From the NCBI GenBank assembly GCA_003024785.1, contig PUQB01000103.1, positions 310,001 to 374,000 on the forward strand: 64,000 nucleotides of DNA, in the 5' to 3' direction. Positions 1 through 12,745 of this stretch are shown piece by piece. The stretch's first letter is position 1. The number at the start of each line of letters is the position of its first letter. The notes below the pieces were generated by a model. It did not search any database and was not told the DNA's origin. It saw nothing but the letters and a program-made list of their open reading frames with translations. The DNA comes from Selaginella tamariscina. Its lineage: Eukaryota; Streptophyta; Lycopodiopsida; Selaginellales; Selaginellaceae. A program made the translations under genes and the position numbers.

Positions 1-973
1 AAGTTCTCGTGTGCTTCAGGCGATCGCTGTGCTGCTCGATTTCAAGGTACATTTCTTTGTAGTATCTCTTCGTTTTATCTCCTCCGTATTGTAAGCTTCC
101 CTATTTTGATGCCGATTATATCGATAATATGCAAATATTTTTCTAAGGCACATCTGACATATTTGTTAGTTTTCAGTTGAAAATCTCCTGTTCATAGCGA
201 TCCGTGTTTTAAAATATGTATTCTTACCATGTTTTCCCCGATTCTAAGGGAGTTTTCAGCTGAAAATCTCCTGTTCATAGTTTCCGTACGGTAAAAATTC
301 AATTTTGGTAGTATTTTAATGGATTCATGTAGCTACAGTGTAATCCGGTCATAATATGTAATTTTATAATTTTTTCCCCACAGTCTGTTTGTTGTTTTGC
401 TGTTGAACACCAAGAAGCAGACACAGAAAGAGTGATCAATATATCTCTTTTGTTGCGTGAGTGGTTGCCCACGTTGCGATTTCCAAGTGGGCTGCCGTCG
501 ATCACATTGAATTTCGCTGTTTTCTCACATTCCTTTGTTGTGTGTTTAGTCAGCTCCATTTGCGCTGTCTCGGTCGGGAAAGAAGGGGCACCGTCCCCTG
601 TGTGTGTACATACATACACGCACGCATCACACACGCACATTTTCACTCGCTTTTAGTCTTTCGAGATGTGCGGAAGGGCGGATAAGAACACGGGCCTTCT
701 CACTGTTGTCGTTCTAGATCACTACTATTCGCTCTCGGTTAGGTGATACGATGCATCGGATTCATTCTTTTGACCCGGATTCGGCCATGTTCGTTTGACT
801 CTTATAGGGGTTTTTCGCCGCTTCAATTCATTAGCACAGGTTGGTTCGTTTCCCATTCTCAGAGCGGACTTCAACATATATACGAAGCAGGTTTGTTTTC
901 CCCGTGTTTTCTCCACTGCCCATCACTTGCTTTAGTGTTTTTGCAGAAACCCAAGTGGTAATTCGCTACAAGG
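1..973 (+). other. Upstream region and probable 5' leader of the TPS gene
   Basis: No convincing coding sequence is seen before the TPS start codon at 974. A good splice acceptor (pyrimidine stretch then TTTTTGCAG) ends at 946, and donor-like GT sites occur upstream, for example near 47. The leader may therefore carry an intron that ends 27 bases before the ATG. Short open frames here lack family similarity and look like chance. Confidence 0.45.
169..280. repeat. Two near-identical 29-bp direct repeats in the TPS leader
   Basis: The segments at 169-197 and 252-280 match over 29 bases with one difference. They share the core TGAAAATCTCCTGTTCATAG. Their centres are 83 bases apart. They lie in the presumed promoter, 5' leader or leader intron of the TPS gene. 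Function is unknown. Confidence 0.7.
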
Positions 974-3900
974 ATGCTGTCAAAATCGTACTCTAATCTT
1001 CTGGAGCTTGCAACAGGAGATTTGCCACAGTTCGTCCGTGGTGGAATAGGAACAGGAAACAACAACAGGCTACCACGCGTGATGACAGTAGCAGGATTTC
1101 CTTCAGAGTTCCAGGACGATAACAACAAAGAGACAGACTGGAATTCCTGCACATCCCATGAAAGGTAATCCGTATGTGACTGTTCTTCGTTTTTTTGCTT
1201 TTCTTTTTTTAACATTTTTGTGTAGGACAATCATCGTTGGCAACATGCTTCCCCTCAATGCTGAGAGAAATCCCAACAATCTTTCATGGGAGTTCACATG
1301 GGATGATGAATCTCTTCTTCTTCGTCTCAAAGACGGTCTACCCGAAGACATGGAGGTGATATACATCGGATCCCTCAATGTTGAAATAGGTTCGTCTAGT
1401 TCTTTAATCAATATAGTATGTACACTTATTCATATTATATGTTTTAGATGCACATGAACAAGACGAGGTTGCTGCGAGGCTGTTGGATCAGTTCAACTGC
1501 GTTCCTGCTTTCTTCCCTGAGGAGATGCGATCCAGATTCTATCATGGATTTTGTAAGCAGCATCTCTGGCCGTTGTTTCATTACATGCTTCCCTTGCGAT
1601 CAAATGGTGGTCGTTTTGACCGCTCCTTATGGCAGGTACACACATTCTGCGTGTAAGTATATGTAGATACTAACCAGGTGCCTTGTATGTATACAAGGAT
1701 TAGCTATATATAAGGGTTATAGTTTACATCTGCATATGTAATCTAGAACTATACAAGTTTCGTAATCTGTTGCAGGCATATATTCATGTAAACAAAATAT
1801 TTTCGGACAAAGTCATGGAAGTTATATGCCCAGATGACGACTACGTTTGGGTACACGATTATCATCTAATGATACTCCCGACTCTTGTACGTAGAAAGTT
1901 TCCTCGTGTTAAAATGGGGTTTTTCTTGCACAGTCCGTTTCCCTCGTCCGAGATATATCGGACACTCCCTGTCCGGTCCGAGCTGCTTAAGTCTTTGTTA
2001 AATGCGGACCTTATTGGCTTTCATACTTTCGACTATGCTCGACACTTTCTTTCCTGCTGCAGCCGTATGCTGGGCCTTGAATACGAGTCAAGAAGAGGTA
2101 TACTATTATTTACATATTAATTATGTCGACGTGCATATGTATGCACGTATCTATATATGCATTTAATATATCTGCATATGAAATTAGCTATTTCGTTACA
2201 ATAGGGTACATTGGTGTGGATTACTATGGACGAAAGGTAGGAATTAAGATAATGCCGGTTGGTGTGCACACTGGTCAGATAGAAGCAGCACTTCGTATGG
2301 ATGCTTCTGTATCGAGATTATCTGAGCTACGTGCACAGTACGAGGGAAAGCTGGTCCTCTTGGGAGTTGACGATATGGACATATTCAAGGGGATAAGCCT
2401 CAAAGTATGAGTATAGCATAATTTACAGTTAACATTATGCTGTACTAATTTATAATCTATAGCTGCAACTAAATTTGGTTTCTTGTGTACAGTTTCTTGC
2501 AATAGAGGAGCTCTTAAGGACTAATCCCCATTGTCGCGGGAAGGTAGTTTTGATACAGATCGCCAACCCTGCTCGTGGTAGAGGCAGGGACATACTAGAA
2601 ATCCAGCAGGTAACGTTTTATTATATGTAGGCTGTATACGTTGTATGTGTGTATAGAGGGAGAGCAATATGTTCTTATGTATGCATGTGGACGTCGTATG
2701 TAGATAGAGGGAGGTGTGGAATATCTGTATACAGATATATGAAATACGATATGCAGGAAGCATATACAATTGCGAGGAGGGTGAATGACACTTTTGGGTG
2801 GGAGGGATATCTACCGATTGTTCTTCTGGAGAGGCATGTGGGCTTTCAAGAACGGACAGCTTACTATGCGATTGCCGAGTGCTGTGTGGTAGCTGCTGTC
2901 CGAGACGGGATGAATCTCACACCCTATGAGTACATCCTTTGCCGTGAAGGTGCAAAACAAGGTATGTAGTATGTATGTATTTGGCCATAAATAAATAATA
3001 AACCATTATTTTTATAAGGAAAATGTAGGAATAAATTATTATAATGCATGGCACTTACATAATGTGTATGTATAGGCGATCCTCCACAGCCAAAAAAGAG
3101 TATGATTGTACTATCGGAGTTTATTGGATGCTCACCTTCGTTAAGTGGTGCCATTAGAGTGAATCCATGGAATATTGAGGATTTCGCGGAAGCTTTGCAC
3201 ATAGCGTTAGCTATATCGGACTCAGAAAAGTGTGCAAGGCACGAAAAACATTTTAAGTACGTAAATTCCCATGACGTCGGCTACTGGGCCAGGAGCTTCA
3301 TAGCTGTGAGTATATATATGATATTAGTATATATGTATATTACAGACACACAGGAGCAATTTATATAGCTAATGTAGTATATATTCTGATAATTCAGATA
3401 CTCTTCAAAGACATATGCTTACTGGTATGTAAAAACATGTAACAGGATTTGGAACGAACATGTCAAGAGCATTCTAAGAGACTTTACTACGGTATTGGAT
3501 TTGGGCTTGGTTTCCGCGTTGTCGTTTTGGACCCCAATTTCCGAAAACTTTCTCTGGATCATATTCTTTCTGTATACAAGAGGTTTGATGTTTATATTCT
3601 ATATATAGTATATAGTATCTTATATCGTATATGTTATGTAGTATAGAATGCAGATAGTATACTGATACGTACTCCTGCTGCCTACAGGAAGTGCAAGAGC
3701 AGGGCTATACTATTGGACTATGATGGAACCATGGTTCCAAAGTCGTCTGTGAACAGGATTCCCAGCGAAGAGGTAATATATGTGTATATACTAAGTGTAT
3801 ACATTTGTATATACAGATATATATTGTGTTTGGTGTTTATTTACAGGTTGTGAGTATGCTCAACGCATTATGTGAGGATCCGAGGAATGTGGTTTTCATA

Positions 3901-5082
3901 GTAAGTGGTCGCGAAAGAAAGACTCTTAGCGAGTGGTTTGATCAGTGTGGGAAAGTAGGGCTTGCTGCTGAGCACGGATACTACTATAGGTAATACATTT
4001 GTCTAAAGTAGCATTATCTTCAATATGCCAGTTCCTGCATCTCATGTACATACATATTGAGTGTCAAGCTATTCCACTTATGTTGGTATCATAGCTACAT
4101 GTATTATGGTATTTTCTTCGCTGCTGATTGTACCCTAGTGTAAATATAACAGATACATATATGCATACATATATACATACATAAACATAGATGCACGTAC
4201 ATATATACATATGCCGCGTTGTTTGCAGATGGTCGAAGGAGAGAGAATGGATAAGGAGTACAAGCCCGCTGGAGTTTGACTGGAAGGATATAGTGTTACC
4301 GATATTGAGCCAGTATAAGGAGTGTACAGACGGGTCTTTCATAGAAGCTAAAGAATCTGCAGTGGTTTGGCACCATGGGGATGCGGATCCTGATTTTGGA
4401 GCATGGCAAGCCAAGGAGCTGGTCGACCACCTCGAGAATGTGCTCGCTAATGAGCCTGTTGCTGTTAAAACCGGACAACACATAGTTGAAGTCAAGCCTC
4501 AGGTACGTGATGTTTGTCTCTGTGACATGGATTTGGCTATGAATACACTTACAAGCCGACTGACAAGTGTATAGCTTGTACGTTGCATTGACATTCGTTA
4601 TCACTTTCAGGGAATCAGTAAGGGGACCATAGCGGAGAAGATCTTAAATATAATGGCAAATGAGGGAAGGGCACCAGAGTTTGTTCTGTGTATTGGAGAT
4701 GACAGGTGTGTACGTGGTTACCTTACCTGTAGCTAAATGACTCGTAATATAAAGCAATGTAGCTAGTAAGTAAATACTGTATGTTATAGTAGCTGCTTAT
4801 GCATGCTGACACAGACACACACACGCTTACACATGTGTTTACAGGTCGGACGAGGACATGTTTGAGAGCATAGCACAACAAGAGAGAGCAGAGTTGTTTA
4901 CCTGCACAGTGGGGCAGAAGCCGAGCAAAGCAAAGTATTTTGTACATGAAACTCGCGAGGTTATGAACATGTTAGAAAGTCTGGCTAAGGCCTCCAACGG
5001 CAACGGCACCATAGAAGAGCTTACACACTCCATGTCCCAGCATACTCTCTCTATTTCGGCTTCTCCATTTCGACTTAATTAA
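974..5082 (+). CDS. TPS: Class II trehalose-6-phosphate synthase/phosphatase-like protein, 14 exons, 862 aa
   Basis: Predicted exons: 974-1164, 1226-1389, 1448-1635, 1776-2097, 2205-2404, 2493-2609, 2757-2961, 3076-3305, 3446-3582, 3688-3772, 3847-3989, 4229-4502, 4611-4705, 4845-5082. They sum to 2589 bases, so 862 residues plus stop, the usual length for plant TPS5-11-type proteins. The start gives MLSKSYSNLLELATGDLPQF, the conserved N-terminus of class II proteins. The GT20 synthase domain follows (VWVHDYHLM, FFLHSPFPSSEIYRTLP, LIGFHTFDYARHFLSCCSRM). The C-terminal phosphatase-like domain keeps LLDYDGT, VSGRERKTL and GDDRSDEDMFE. All introns are GT-AG and phases agree throughout. Class II members usually have weak or no synthase activity and act as regulators of trehalose-6-phosphate/SnRK1 signalling (family knowledge). 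The 13 introns are odd: angiosperm class II genes generally have about two. Confidence 0.95.
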
Positions 5083-6506
5083 CAGGTGAGTATTACTGTA
5101 CTCTCTCTCTCTCTCCATAGGCTTGTTCCTGTAACATATATCTACATGACACACAGGTGTGCGTGTCGTGAGTGGCGTTTGTGTACTTTCTCGTGTTGTA
5201 AGGTTCTTCAAATATATAATTGTATTAGTATATACTGTTTTATACGATATATTCTGTATCTGTATTTTCAGGATGGAACGTTTTCTGCTTAATCTTACGA
5301 AGGTTAGTTTAAGCATTAGAAAAGGTTTATTCTTTTTTTCTAATTAATTTTAATTTTTGAGGTTAACCAGGAAATAACTTCCAACATTTTTTTTTTAATT
5401 TTGTAAAAGCATTCCTGTGGAAGGTGATAAAAGAATGTAAATACCAATTCCCGTGTGTATATAAAGCTTATTTTCTAAATGTATAGTTTATAAATTAAAA
5501 TTATGTATTATTAAATTATTAATGTTAAACTGTATAATTTATAAATTTTAATTATGTATTATTAAAATTATTAATGTTAAACTGTGTAAATTTTAATTAT
5601 GTATTATTAAATTATTAATGTGAGTATTGGAGAATGTATATATACTGTTTGTGAAGTCAACAGCCAACTTGTTGTCCTCGTCCTTATCTATATAGGCTAG
5701 TGGTTGTCATACACACACTTTGACTGTGTTGTATTTTATTAAAATAATTTTAATTATTTTAAAATCAACAATAATTCTTCAATTTTTTTAATTAAAATGC
5801 AGCTTTGTAAATTATAAATTATTTAAAATTTAATGAGAATATCCTTTCAAAAAAAGAGTATATTCTGTTTAGTTTGATATATATCTACCTTACCTACAAG
5901 CCACCGACACAAGTTACATTTAAACATTAATTTAAACACAGATTAAATTATTAAAACATGAAGTTTAATGAATTAATTGTATCATCCCCAACGGATTGGA
6001 TAAGATTACATAGACGAGTACCTTTGAAAACGACCACAGACCTTACAGCTGTATCTAAGCCGTCCAGATCCTCGAGTCCAGATTCCCCATCCGACGGCCA
6101 GCTGTAGCCAGCATGGCATTTACAGATTACACTGAGCTGTAAAAACTCGCTGGTCCCCACATTGGTACGAGGATTAAAGAACGTAGTCAAACCAACGTAT
6201 ATACATGCATGCCCATGGCATGGATACATGCCCGACATGTATGGGTACCCATGTATGACCCCATACCCGACATGTATGAGGCAAACTACCAACAGAGCAT
6301 ATCCAAAAGGACCATCTTTTGTCACTTACAAACAAATCTAGAGATATCCAGTTATATTTTTTTCTGATACTTTGCTTGTTTCTTCCAACTATCTTTCTAA
6401 TTAAAATATTAAACACACGTAATTATCATAATTTAATAGTTATAATGTTATAAAACCTTAGAACCTTGACATTAATTAATTTAATTTAATTCAAAGGTAA
6501 ACTTAA
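5083..6506. other. TPS 3' flank and AT-rich intergenic DNA
   Basis: The TPS 3' untranslated region probably ends within the first few hundred bases. From about 5340 to 6500 the DNA is AT-rich, with short repeated AAATTATTAATGTTAAACTG-like units at 5510-5620. A 124-codon minus-strand frame (5951-6325) resembles no family I know. Around 6205-6280 it overlaps a degenerate repeat built on the palindrome CCCGACATGTATGRG. I do not call a gene. Confidence 0.5.
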
Positions 6507-8318
6507 TTATATTTTGATACCACTCACGCAAGCCCACCCTTTTTCTTCAGAAATTTCTATTCCCTTCAAGTATGGTGAATAAGTCTCCACAACATGTTCG
6601 ACCTGCAAGAAAGTGGATATTATTAAATATATGTTAATATATTTCTAATAATTTATATTAAATAATATTATATTAATATTTATTGTACTTATTATATAAT
6701 TAGAACTTACACTGTATGTATGTATGTATAATAAGTATCAAATTCAAACTTTAAGTCTCAACTGCTATCGCCTTCAATCACATGGTCACAACACACACCG
6801 CACGCACACACACACACACGAATGTATATAGATATTTTATTACACACACACACACACACACACATATATAAAAAATCTATAGGTGTGCTTTGGTACAGAA
6901 CTTTTAAACTTGTTTTGAACTTCCACATGGTATATAACAAACACAAACACCCACAAACACATAATGATATAAATAAATGTTTTATTATTGATATATATAT
7001 AATATATAAGAAATCTGTTGTGCTACATATATTTTGAGAGTAATGTACTTAAAATATAATTGGAAGTTCAAGACCAAGCAACGTGAAACTGATGTTTGGC
7101 TTTCTGTACCAAACCACGACCCATAGATTTGTATAAATATATATATCGATATATATATAATATATATGTTTTCATGGTATTCAACGAACAAGTATCAAAT
7201 TCAGACTTGAAGTCCCAACTGCTATCGTTTTCAATCACATGGTCTATCACACACACACACCGTCATTATGTATATTACTACATATACAAATATGTATCTG
7301 TATTGTAAAAGAATTAGACGTCTAGTCTTAAGTCTATAGTATGCACCAAATCGTATGCATACGTAAATTGATATGCACTTCAAACGTAACTATGATAAAC
7401 TAAGCACAAAATCAAACCACCAGGAAGTTTTTAAAGTGCAAGAATAAGTTTCAACTGCTGCCTTAAGTATCTACAAATATATAAACATAATTACGTTATC
7501 AATCCAATGTAGCATAAATACGTATGGAGATGTATTTACACACGCACACACACATATTATAACGATACAACTAAGCTTTTATTGTGTGTATAACTAAGTT
7601 TAATAACAATAATGGGTATAAACTTTACCCATGTGTACATACACACGCACACGCACACACACAATACCTGCTCAACAATAATGCCGGATAGGCCAACAAC
7701 TCCTCCAGACTTGGCATAGCTGGCTATCCTAGTTGAGAGGCTCACGAGAGGGTTGAGTAGAATATTCGCCACTACTATGTCGAATATCCCATCACCATGA
7801 GGCACAGGGTCCTTATCCCCGTCTTTTGCAACGAACACCTCAAATGAATGCAGGTCCACTTTGTTCAACTCTGCATTTGAATATGACGAAGAAACTGCCA
7901 TTGGATCGATGTCAATCCCCACTACGTGTGATGCTCCCATCTGTAAACATGTGCGTGTGTTAGAGCGTGCATGTGTGTATATGTGTATGTACATAGAACA
8001 TTCATATTTAGATCGATTTAAGATATTTAGACAGGCACGTATGATAGTTAATGTATACTACACATACATATGTATGCAGGTCTAAGAAAGGAAACTTGTA
8101 AGCATGCGTATTACATAAATTCTCTCTCTCTCTCTCTCTCATCACACAGCTGTATATGCATATGAATACGCGCGCGCGCGCGAAACTTGCTATAGATGTA
8201 ATGTTACATATCTGAATATCTATTGTAGTGCTAAAAAATAGACGGAAGACGTATCATAAACTAGAAAAAATATTGCACGTGCGTGTGTGTGTGTGCCTGA
8301 GAGAGAGAGAGAGTATAT

Positions 8319-8378
<60 letters not shown>

Positions 8379-9371
8379 GCAAGCACACTATATTCTAATA
8401 TGTAAATAGTTTATAAGATATTCAGCTTAAATGTTAGATCCATGAACAGTTAAACAGACCTTCAAAGCAGCTATTCCAAGGATTCCAGATCCTATCCCAT
8501 AGTCGAGTATATTCTCCCCACCTTTGATAACTTTATGTAGCCATTTCAAACAAAGCAGCGTTGTCGGATGCTCTCCAGTGCCAAATGCAAGCCCCGGATT
8601 AAGCATAATATTAATCGCATCCTTCTCCTAAACATTATTTAACTAATTAATCCGATAGCTACTTAAATCGATATACTATAAGAGCACGTATGCATACATT
8701 CATGTGTGTGTATGTTGGGATGATATACATACATAGAGATGTTAAAGTACGCACACGCACACAAACATACACACTAAGGCTCACCTACAGGAGGTATGCA
8801 CCACTCAGGAACAATCCAGAAACGAGGGAGCACTTCAACTGGTTGAAAAGCATCCTGTTATTTTTTAATAAGTAATAAATTAGTAATATAATCTTACTAG
8901 ATAGATAGATAAGACACAACAATGTTTATAACATGTTATTCATACCTTCACTTGCTGCACCCAGTCGCTATCTTCAACAATGTTAAGCTCGTATTTTGGC
9001 ATCTCTTTCAAGCCCAATGTGTCAGCTGCTAGTTCTAATGACTCTAAAACATTACTATCCGGTCCAAATAGTGCAGTTATGCGGCACTGTATTAAGCAAA
9101 TTAACATAACACACACGCACGCACACACGCACACACACATGTTTAAGATTATATCTTAAGGATATGTGTTATGGAATATGTGCGTCCCTCTGTATGTATA
9201 TACATTCTTACATATACAAAACGAGGTATATGAGCTTTATATATCTTTTCTATAGAATATCATAAATACGTTGTGTGGAAAATCATTTTACATGTACCTG
9301 GTTCCAAAGCTGACGGGGACCTGACTGCCATGGAACCGGATCATTCTCCTAAGAAATAAAACAACAGTAAG

Positions 9372-9454
<83 letters not shown>

Positions 9455-9712
9455 TAATTAATTTACCTGGAATGAAGTTGCACCTTCAACACTACACGAG
9501 CTCGCTCCAAAACACATGAGTGCTTCCATTAACTCATCCTACATTTCGCTAATAAAAAAACCTCTCTCTCTCTCTCATGAACTCACCGCTGATTCACCAG
9601 TACAGAGAATGCTCGCAGATTGCATATTTATTGAATACGCTCTTGCAATCCTCCTGGCCGACTTCAGAGCCCTTGCCGGAATCAATGCGCTACACGCCAC
9701 TCGCAATGCCAT
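6507..9712 (-). CDS. Ribosomal protein L11 methyltransferase (PrmA-like), organelle-targeted, 8 exons, 330 aa
   Basis: Exons in transcript order: 9587-9712, 9467-9538, 9298-9348, 8946-9086, 8789-8854, 8460-8627, 7668-7940, 6507-6602. Lengths fit without phase conflict and give 330 residues. The first 30 or so residues ([20 protein letters not shown]) are Arg/Ala/Ser-rich and acid-free, like a mitochondrial or plastid transit peptide. Next comes the PrmA N-terminal region ([26 protein letters not shown]). The Rossmann methyltransferase domain shows [32 protein letters not shown] (motif I), [10 protein letters not shown] and [10 protein letters not shown]. The C-terminus is VSGIKI. PrmA methylates lysines of ribosomal protein L11 using S-adenosylmethionine; the plant product probably acts on organellar ribosomes. 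Motif I has Ile where Cys or Thr is common. The last intron (about 1.07 kb) is the longest and contains internal repeats. Confidence 0.92.
6737..7262. repeat. Duplicated segment inside the last PrmA intron
   Basis: About 60 bases around 6737-6797 and 7191-7258 share ATCAAATTCARACTTRAAGT, then CAACTGCTATCG, then TTCAATCACATGGTC, each running into a CA microsatellite. Between them, 6885-6925 and 7055-7125 are rough inverted relatives (GGTACAGAA / TTCTGTACC and GAACTTCCA / TGGAAGTTC). The intron seems to have grown by local duplication with inversion. Confidence 0.6.
8281..8378. repeat. Compound GT/GA/AT microsatellite in PrmA intron
   Basis: A (GT)n run, then (GA)n, then about 70 bases of (AT)n with interruptions, within the intron between the 8460-8627 and 7668-7940 exons. 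Confidence 0.9.
9375..9452. repeat. (CT)n(AT)n microsatellite in PrmA intron 2
   Basis: About 46 bases of CT followed by about 30 bases of AT, between exon 2 (9467-9538) and exon 3 (9298-9348). The spliced frame is unaffected. Confidence 0.92.
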
Positions 9713-9936
9713 AAACCCTTGTTCTTTCTTGTGCGTATATGCAGCGTATATACTTTATATTGCATCTTATGACATGAGCACGTTTGATAACAATGTTAAA
9801 AAAACTGAAACTTCATATATAAGAACTTCTAAGATGTAGATAGTGGTACACGCGCACACACACACACAGGACAGTTGATGCTACTATAAGAATAAACTGG
9901 TATTATTTCTGAAAAAAATCCTTACAACGCTCTTAC

Positions 9937-10600
9937 CTAGGCACTTGTTTTACTTTGATTAAGCAGCTGTTCTCGCATCTGCGCAATCTCCTTCAATGCA
10001 GACTGAATCTGTCCTCTAAGTTGGCGACACTTCTTCTTGCACCCGTCGACAGCAAAAATCCACCTCCTTCTGCAGCTCCTCTCCTCTCTTTCTGTCATTT
10101 ATAGCTCTCTCCAATGGGCACCTGCATTCTTCCACACATCCAACACTACCTTCTTTGTCACTCTCCAGAGGACGAGTAATTGGCAAATGTTCCTCAGATT
10201 TGTAGCGTCCACCATTCTGCTGCCTCTTCATATTCCCCTTATGCAAACCGGATCCGTCTCTTCGTCTTTCCCTTACTGCAGTTAGATGATAATCCAAACC
10301 CTTTGTACTGGCAAGGCGCATACGTGTGCGTGTTTAGAATCGTGTAACCAGGCACATGCTGCGTTGTAAAACTCTATGGGAGTTTGTTGTTCATACCCTC
10401 AGCGACATACACAGTCATCATCGCATCCCTAAAATTTAGCCCTAATTGCACATTTATTTGCTTAACAACCAGAAACACACACACACACATACACACGTTC
10501 ATGTACATATCATGTAGCTGTGGAAACACTCATAATACGTTTTGTTTTAGTACATTTGCAGCACACAGGCATATATAGTGAAAGAGTATATTTTGTACAT
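9937..10600 (-). pseudogene. C-terminal end of an unidentified coiled-coil gene (copy R1)
   Basis: Read on the minus strand, the segment ends with a Lys/Glu/Gln-rich, likely coiled-coil stretch (KKKCRQLRGQIQSALKEIAQ then MREQLLNQSKTSA) and a stop at 9937-9939. The upstream part includes ERAINDRKRGEELQKEVDF. One extra T in a run of Ts separates these two frames, so this copy is either slightly broken or misread. Similar sequence continues to about 10600 (EQTPIEFYNAACAWLHD-like). Three other copies exist (11.94-12.75, 22.8-23.7, 32.17-32.42 kb). I do not recognise the family. It sits just upstream of the PrmA start codon in the same orientation, and its stop is followed at once by a donor-like GTAAGA. 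Which copy, if any, is the live gene is unclear. Confidence 0.5.
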
Positions 10601-10734
10601 TTACAATTTCTAAATAACAAAGTTTATTTCTTAATATAAATATTAAATAAAGAATTAATAAAACTCATTAATTTTATTTTATTTATAATAATGTATAATT
10701 AAAAATCTTACTATTTAATATCATTTGTTTGGAG

Positions 10735-11114
10735 TTCCACTTAGTTCAACTCTGCATTCGAATATGATGAAAGCGTGCATATGTGTATAAAAGCACTCAT
10801 TTAATCATTTAGATCATTATTTAACAACAATTTAAGATATGAGTTAACACATACATATATATACATGTCTACTCAAAGAGCATGTGTATTACATTTGTAT
10901 GAATTATATTATGTTCAATATACTACAAATGTAATCAAAATATGAGCATCTCTGTACATTAATATACAATCAATGTGTGTGTGTGGTATCTTCAGATGTC
11001 ACACAGGTGTGTTATTTTATGTCTGCATATGAATACATTTTACATATACTATAGTGCTAAAAAATAGACGCAAGACATGTTATAAACTAGAAAACAATAT
11101 TGCACACCCGTGTG

Positions 11115-11158
<44 letters not shown>

Positions 11159-12010
11159 ATATATATATAGCACATGTAAATAGTTGTATAAGTTATTCAG
11201 CTTAAATGTTAGATACATGACATAATATATAGTTAAACAGACCTTCAAAGCAGTTATTCCAAGGATTCCAGCATAGTCAAGTATAATCTGCCCACCTTTG
11301 ATAGCTTTATGAAGCAGCGTTGTCGGATGCTCTCCAAAAGATTAAGCATAATATTAATTGCAAACATTTTTTAGCTAATTAATCCGATGGCTAATTAATT
11401 CAATATAATATAAGAGTGCCATTCGTATGTGTGTGTACCTCCTAGAGATGATATACGTACATGGAGATGTTAAGGTGCACGCACACACACACACACACAC
11501 ACACATCTAAGGCTCACCTGCAGGAGGTATGCACCACTCAGAAACAATCCAGAAACGAGGGAGCACTTCATCTCAAAGCAAACTATATAGATTTCCAATT
11601 ATAGCTTCAACAATGTTAATCTGTATTTTGGCATCTCTTTCAATCCCAATGTGTCAGCTGCTAGTTCTAATGACTCTGAAACATTAATATCGGGTCCAAT
11701 AGTGCAGTTGTGCGGCACTCTATTAAGCAAATTACCATAGCACACACGCACACACACATGTTTAAGATTATATCTTAAGGATATGTGTATGAAATAGGTA
11801 TTGCATATATGTGTCCCTCTGTATATATGTACATATTAGCTTTAATATCTATCATAGATACATTGTTTCTCTGTGTATTGGAAAGCATTTTACGTACCTG
11901 GTTCAAAAGCTGACCGGGACCTGACTCCCATGAGCAGTTGCGATAACAGCTTCTTAATCAAAGTAAAACAAGTTGTTTTAGTTCTTTAGGAGAATGATCC
12001 GGTTCTGCCC
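10735..12010 (-). pseudogene. Decayed partial tandem copy of the PrmA-like gene
   Basis: Pieces match the upstream gene in the same order and strand: an exon 7 scrap (about 10737-10775), exon 6 (about 11240-11365, with an internal deletion), exon 5 (about 11513-11575), exon 4 (about 11605-11725) and exon 3 (about 11898-11935). Intron stretches and the AG microsatellite (11118-11160) are also shared. Exons 1, 2 and 8 are missing and there are internal deletions, so no functional product is expected. Around 11935-12010 a piece is inverted relative to the parent: the exon 3 acceptor-side sequence (GAGAATGATCCGGTTC) appears on the plus strand beside an inverted stretch of the R1 coiled-coil end. 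Confidence 0.88.
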
Positions 12011-12745
12011 ACTGAGTCGCCGACTCTTCTTCTTGCATCTGTCAGCAACAAAATCCACCTCTTTCTGTAGCTCCTCTTCCTCTTTCTGCCATTTATAGCT
12101 CTCGGCACCTGCATTCTTCCACACATCCAACACTACCTTCATTGTCACTTTCTAGAGCACCAGTTACGCAAATAGTACATTTGAAGGTTAATCCCCAGTT
12201 GTTGTAATCGTAGCTTGCAGCTGGCAAATGTTCCTTAGATTTGTAATGGCGTCTTAATACACCACCATGGTGCTGCTTCTTCATATTCCCCTTATGCAAA
12301 CCGGGATTTTTTGCATACTGCCTCTTCATCTGTTGGATGATAATCCAAACCCTTTGTATTGGTAAGGCGTGTACGTGTGCATGTAACCAGGCACATGCTG
12401 CGTTGTAAACTCAATGGGAGTTTGTTCATATCCATCATCATGCGCATACCTTGTACTCATAGGAAAATTAGCCCTAATTGCACATTTAGTAAGTAAGACA
12501 ACATATACAAATACCGAAACGCACACACGTTCATGTCCATCTCATGTAGCTGAGAAAACATTCACAATGCGTTTTGTTTTAAATACATTTGCAGGACACA
12601 CGCATGTGGAGAGGGGAGAGAGAGAGAAAGCATAATTTGTGTGTATTTATCCCAAATAATCCTGCTTCTATCTTGTTCAAGCAGTTGCCACTCATCAACG
12701 AACACAGCTCTACTTGTCTAATGAAAAGCAGATATCCACACACAC
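12010..12745 (-). pseudogene. Second copy (R2) of the unidentified coiled-coil gene fragment
   Basis: Matches R1 over most of its length: on the minus strand SYKWQKEEEELQKEVDF, then KCTICVTGALESDNEGS upstream, and EQTPIEFTTQHVPGYM further upstream. Its extreme C-terminal part is the segment caught in the 11.94-12.01 kb inversion. The outer part (about 12655-12745) also matches the 23.57-23.66 kb copy (DEWQLLE in one frame). Frames do not connect, so it is a duplicated remnant. Confidence 0.6.

Noticed and set aside
974-5082. Active class I trehalose-phosphate synthase
   Set aside because: The N-terminus (SYSNLLELA) and the well-kept phosphatase motifs are class II marks despite the class I-like intron number.
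5951-6325. A 124-codon minus-strand frame downstream of TPS
   Set aside because: No family similarity, overlaps a CATGTATGGG-type repeat, and lies in AT-rich DNA between two well-defined genes; probably chance.
6507-9712. PrmA-like gene as bacterial contamination or recent transfer
   Set aside because: It has seven spliceosomal introns with plant-like microsatellites and a transit peptide; plants normally carry this gene.
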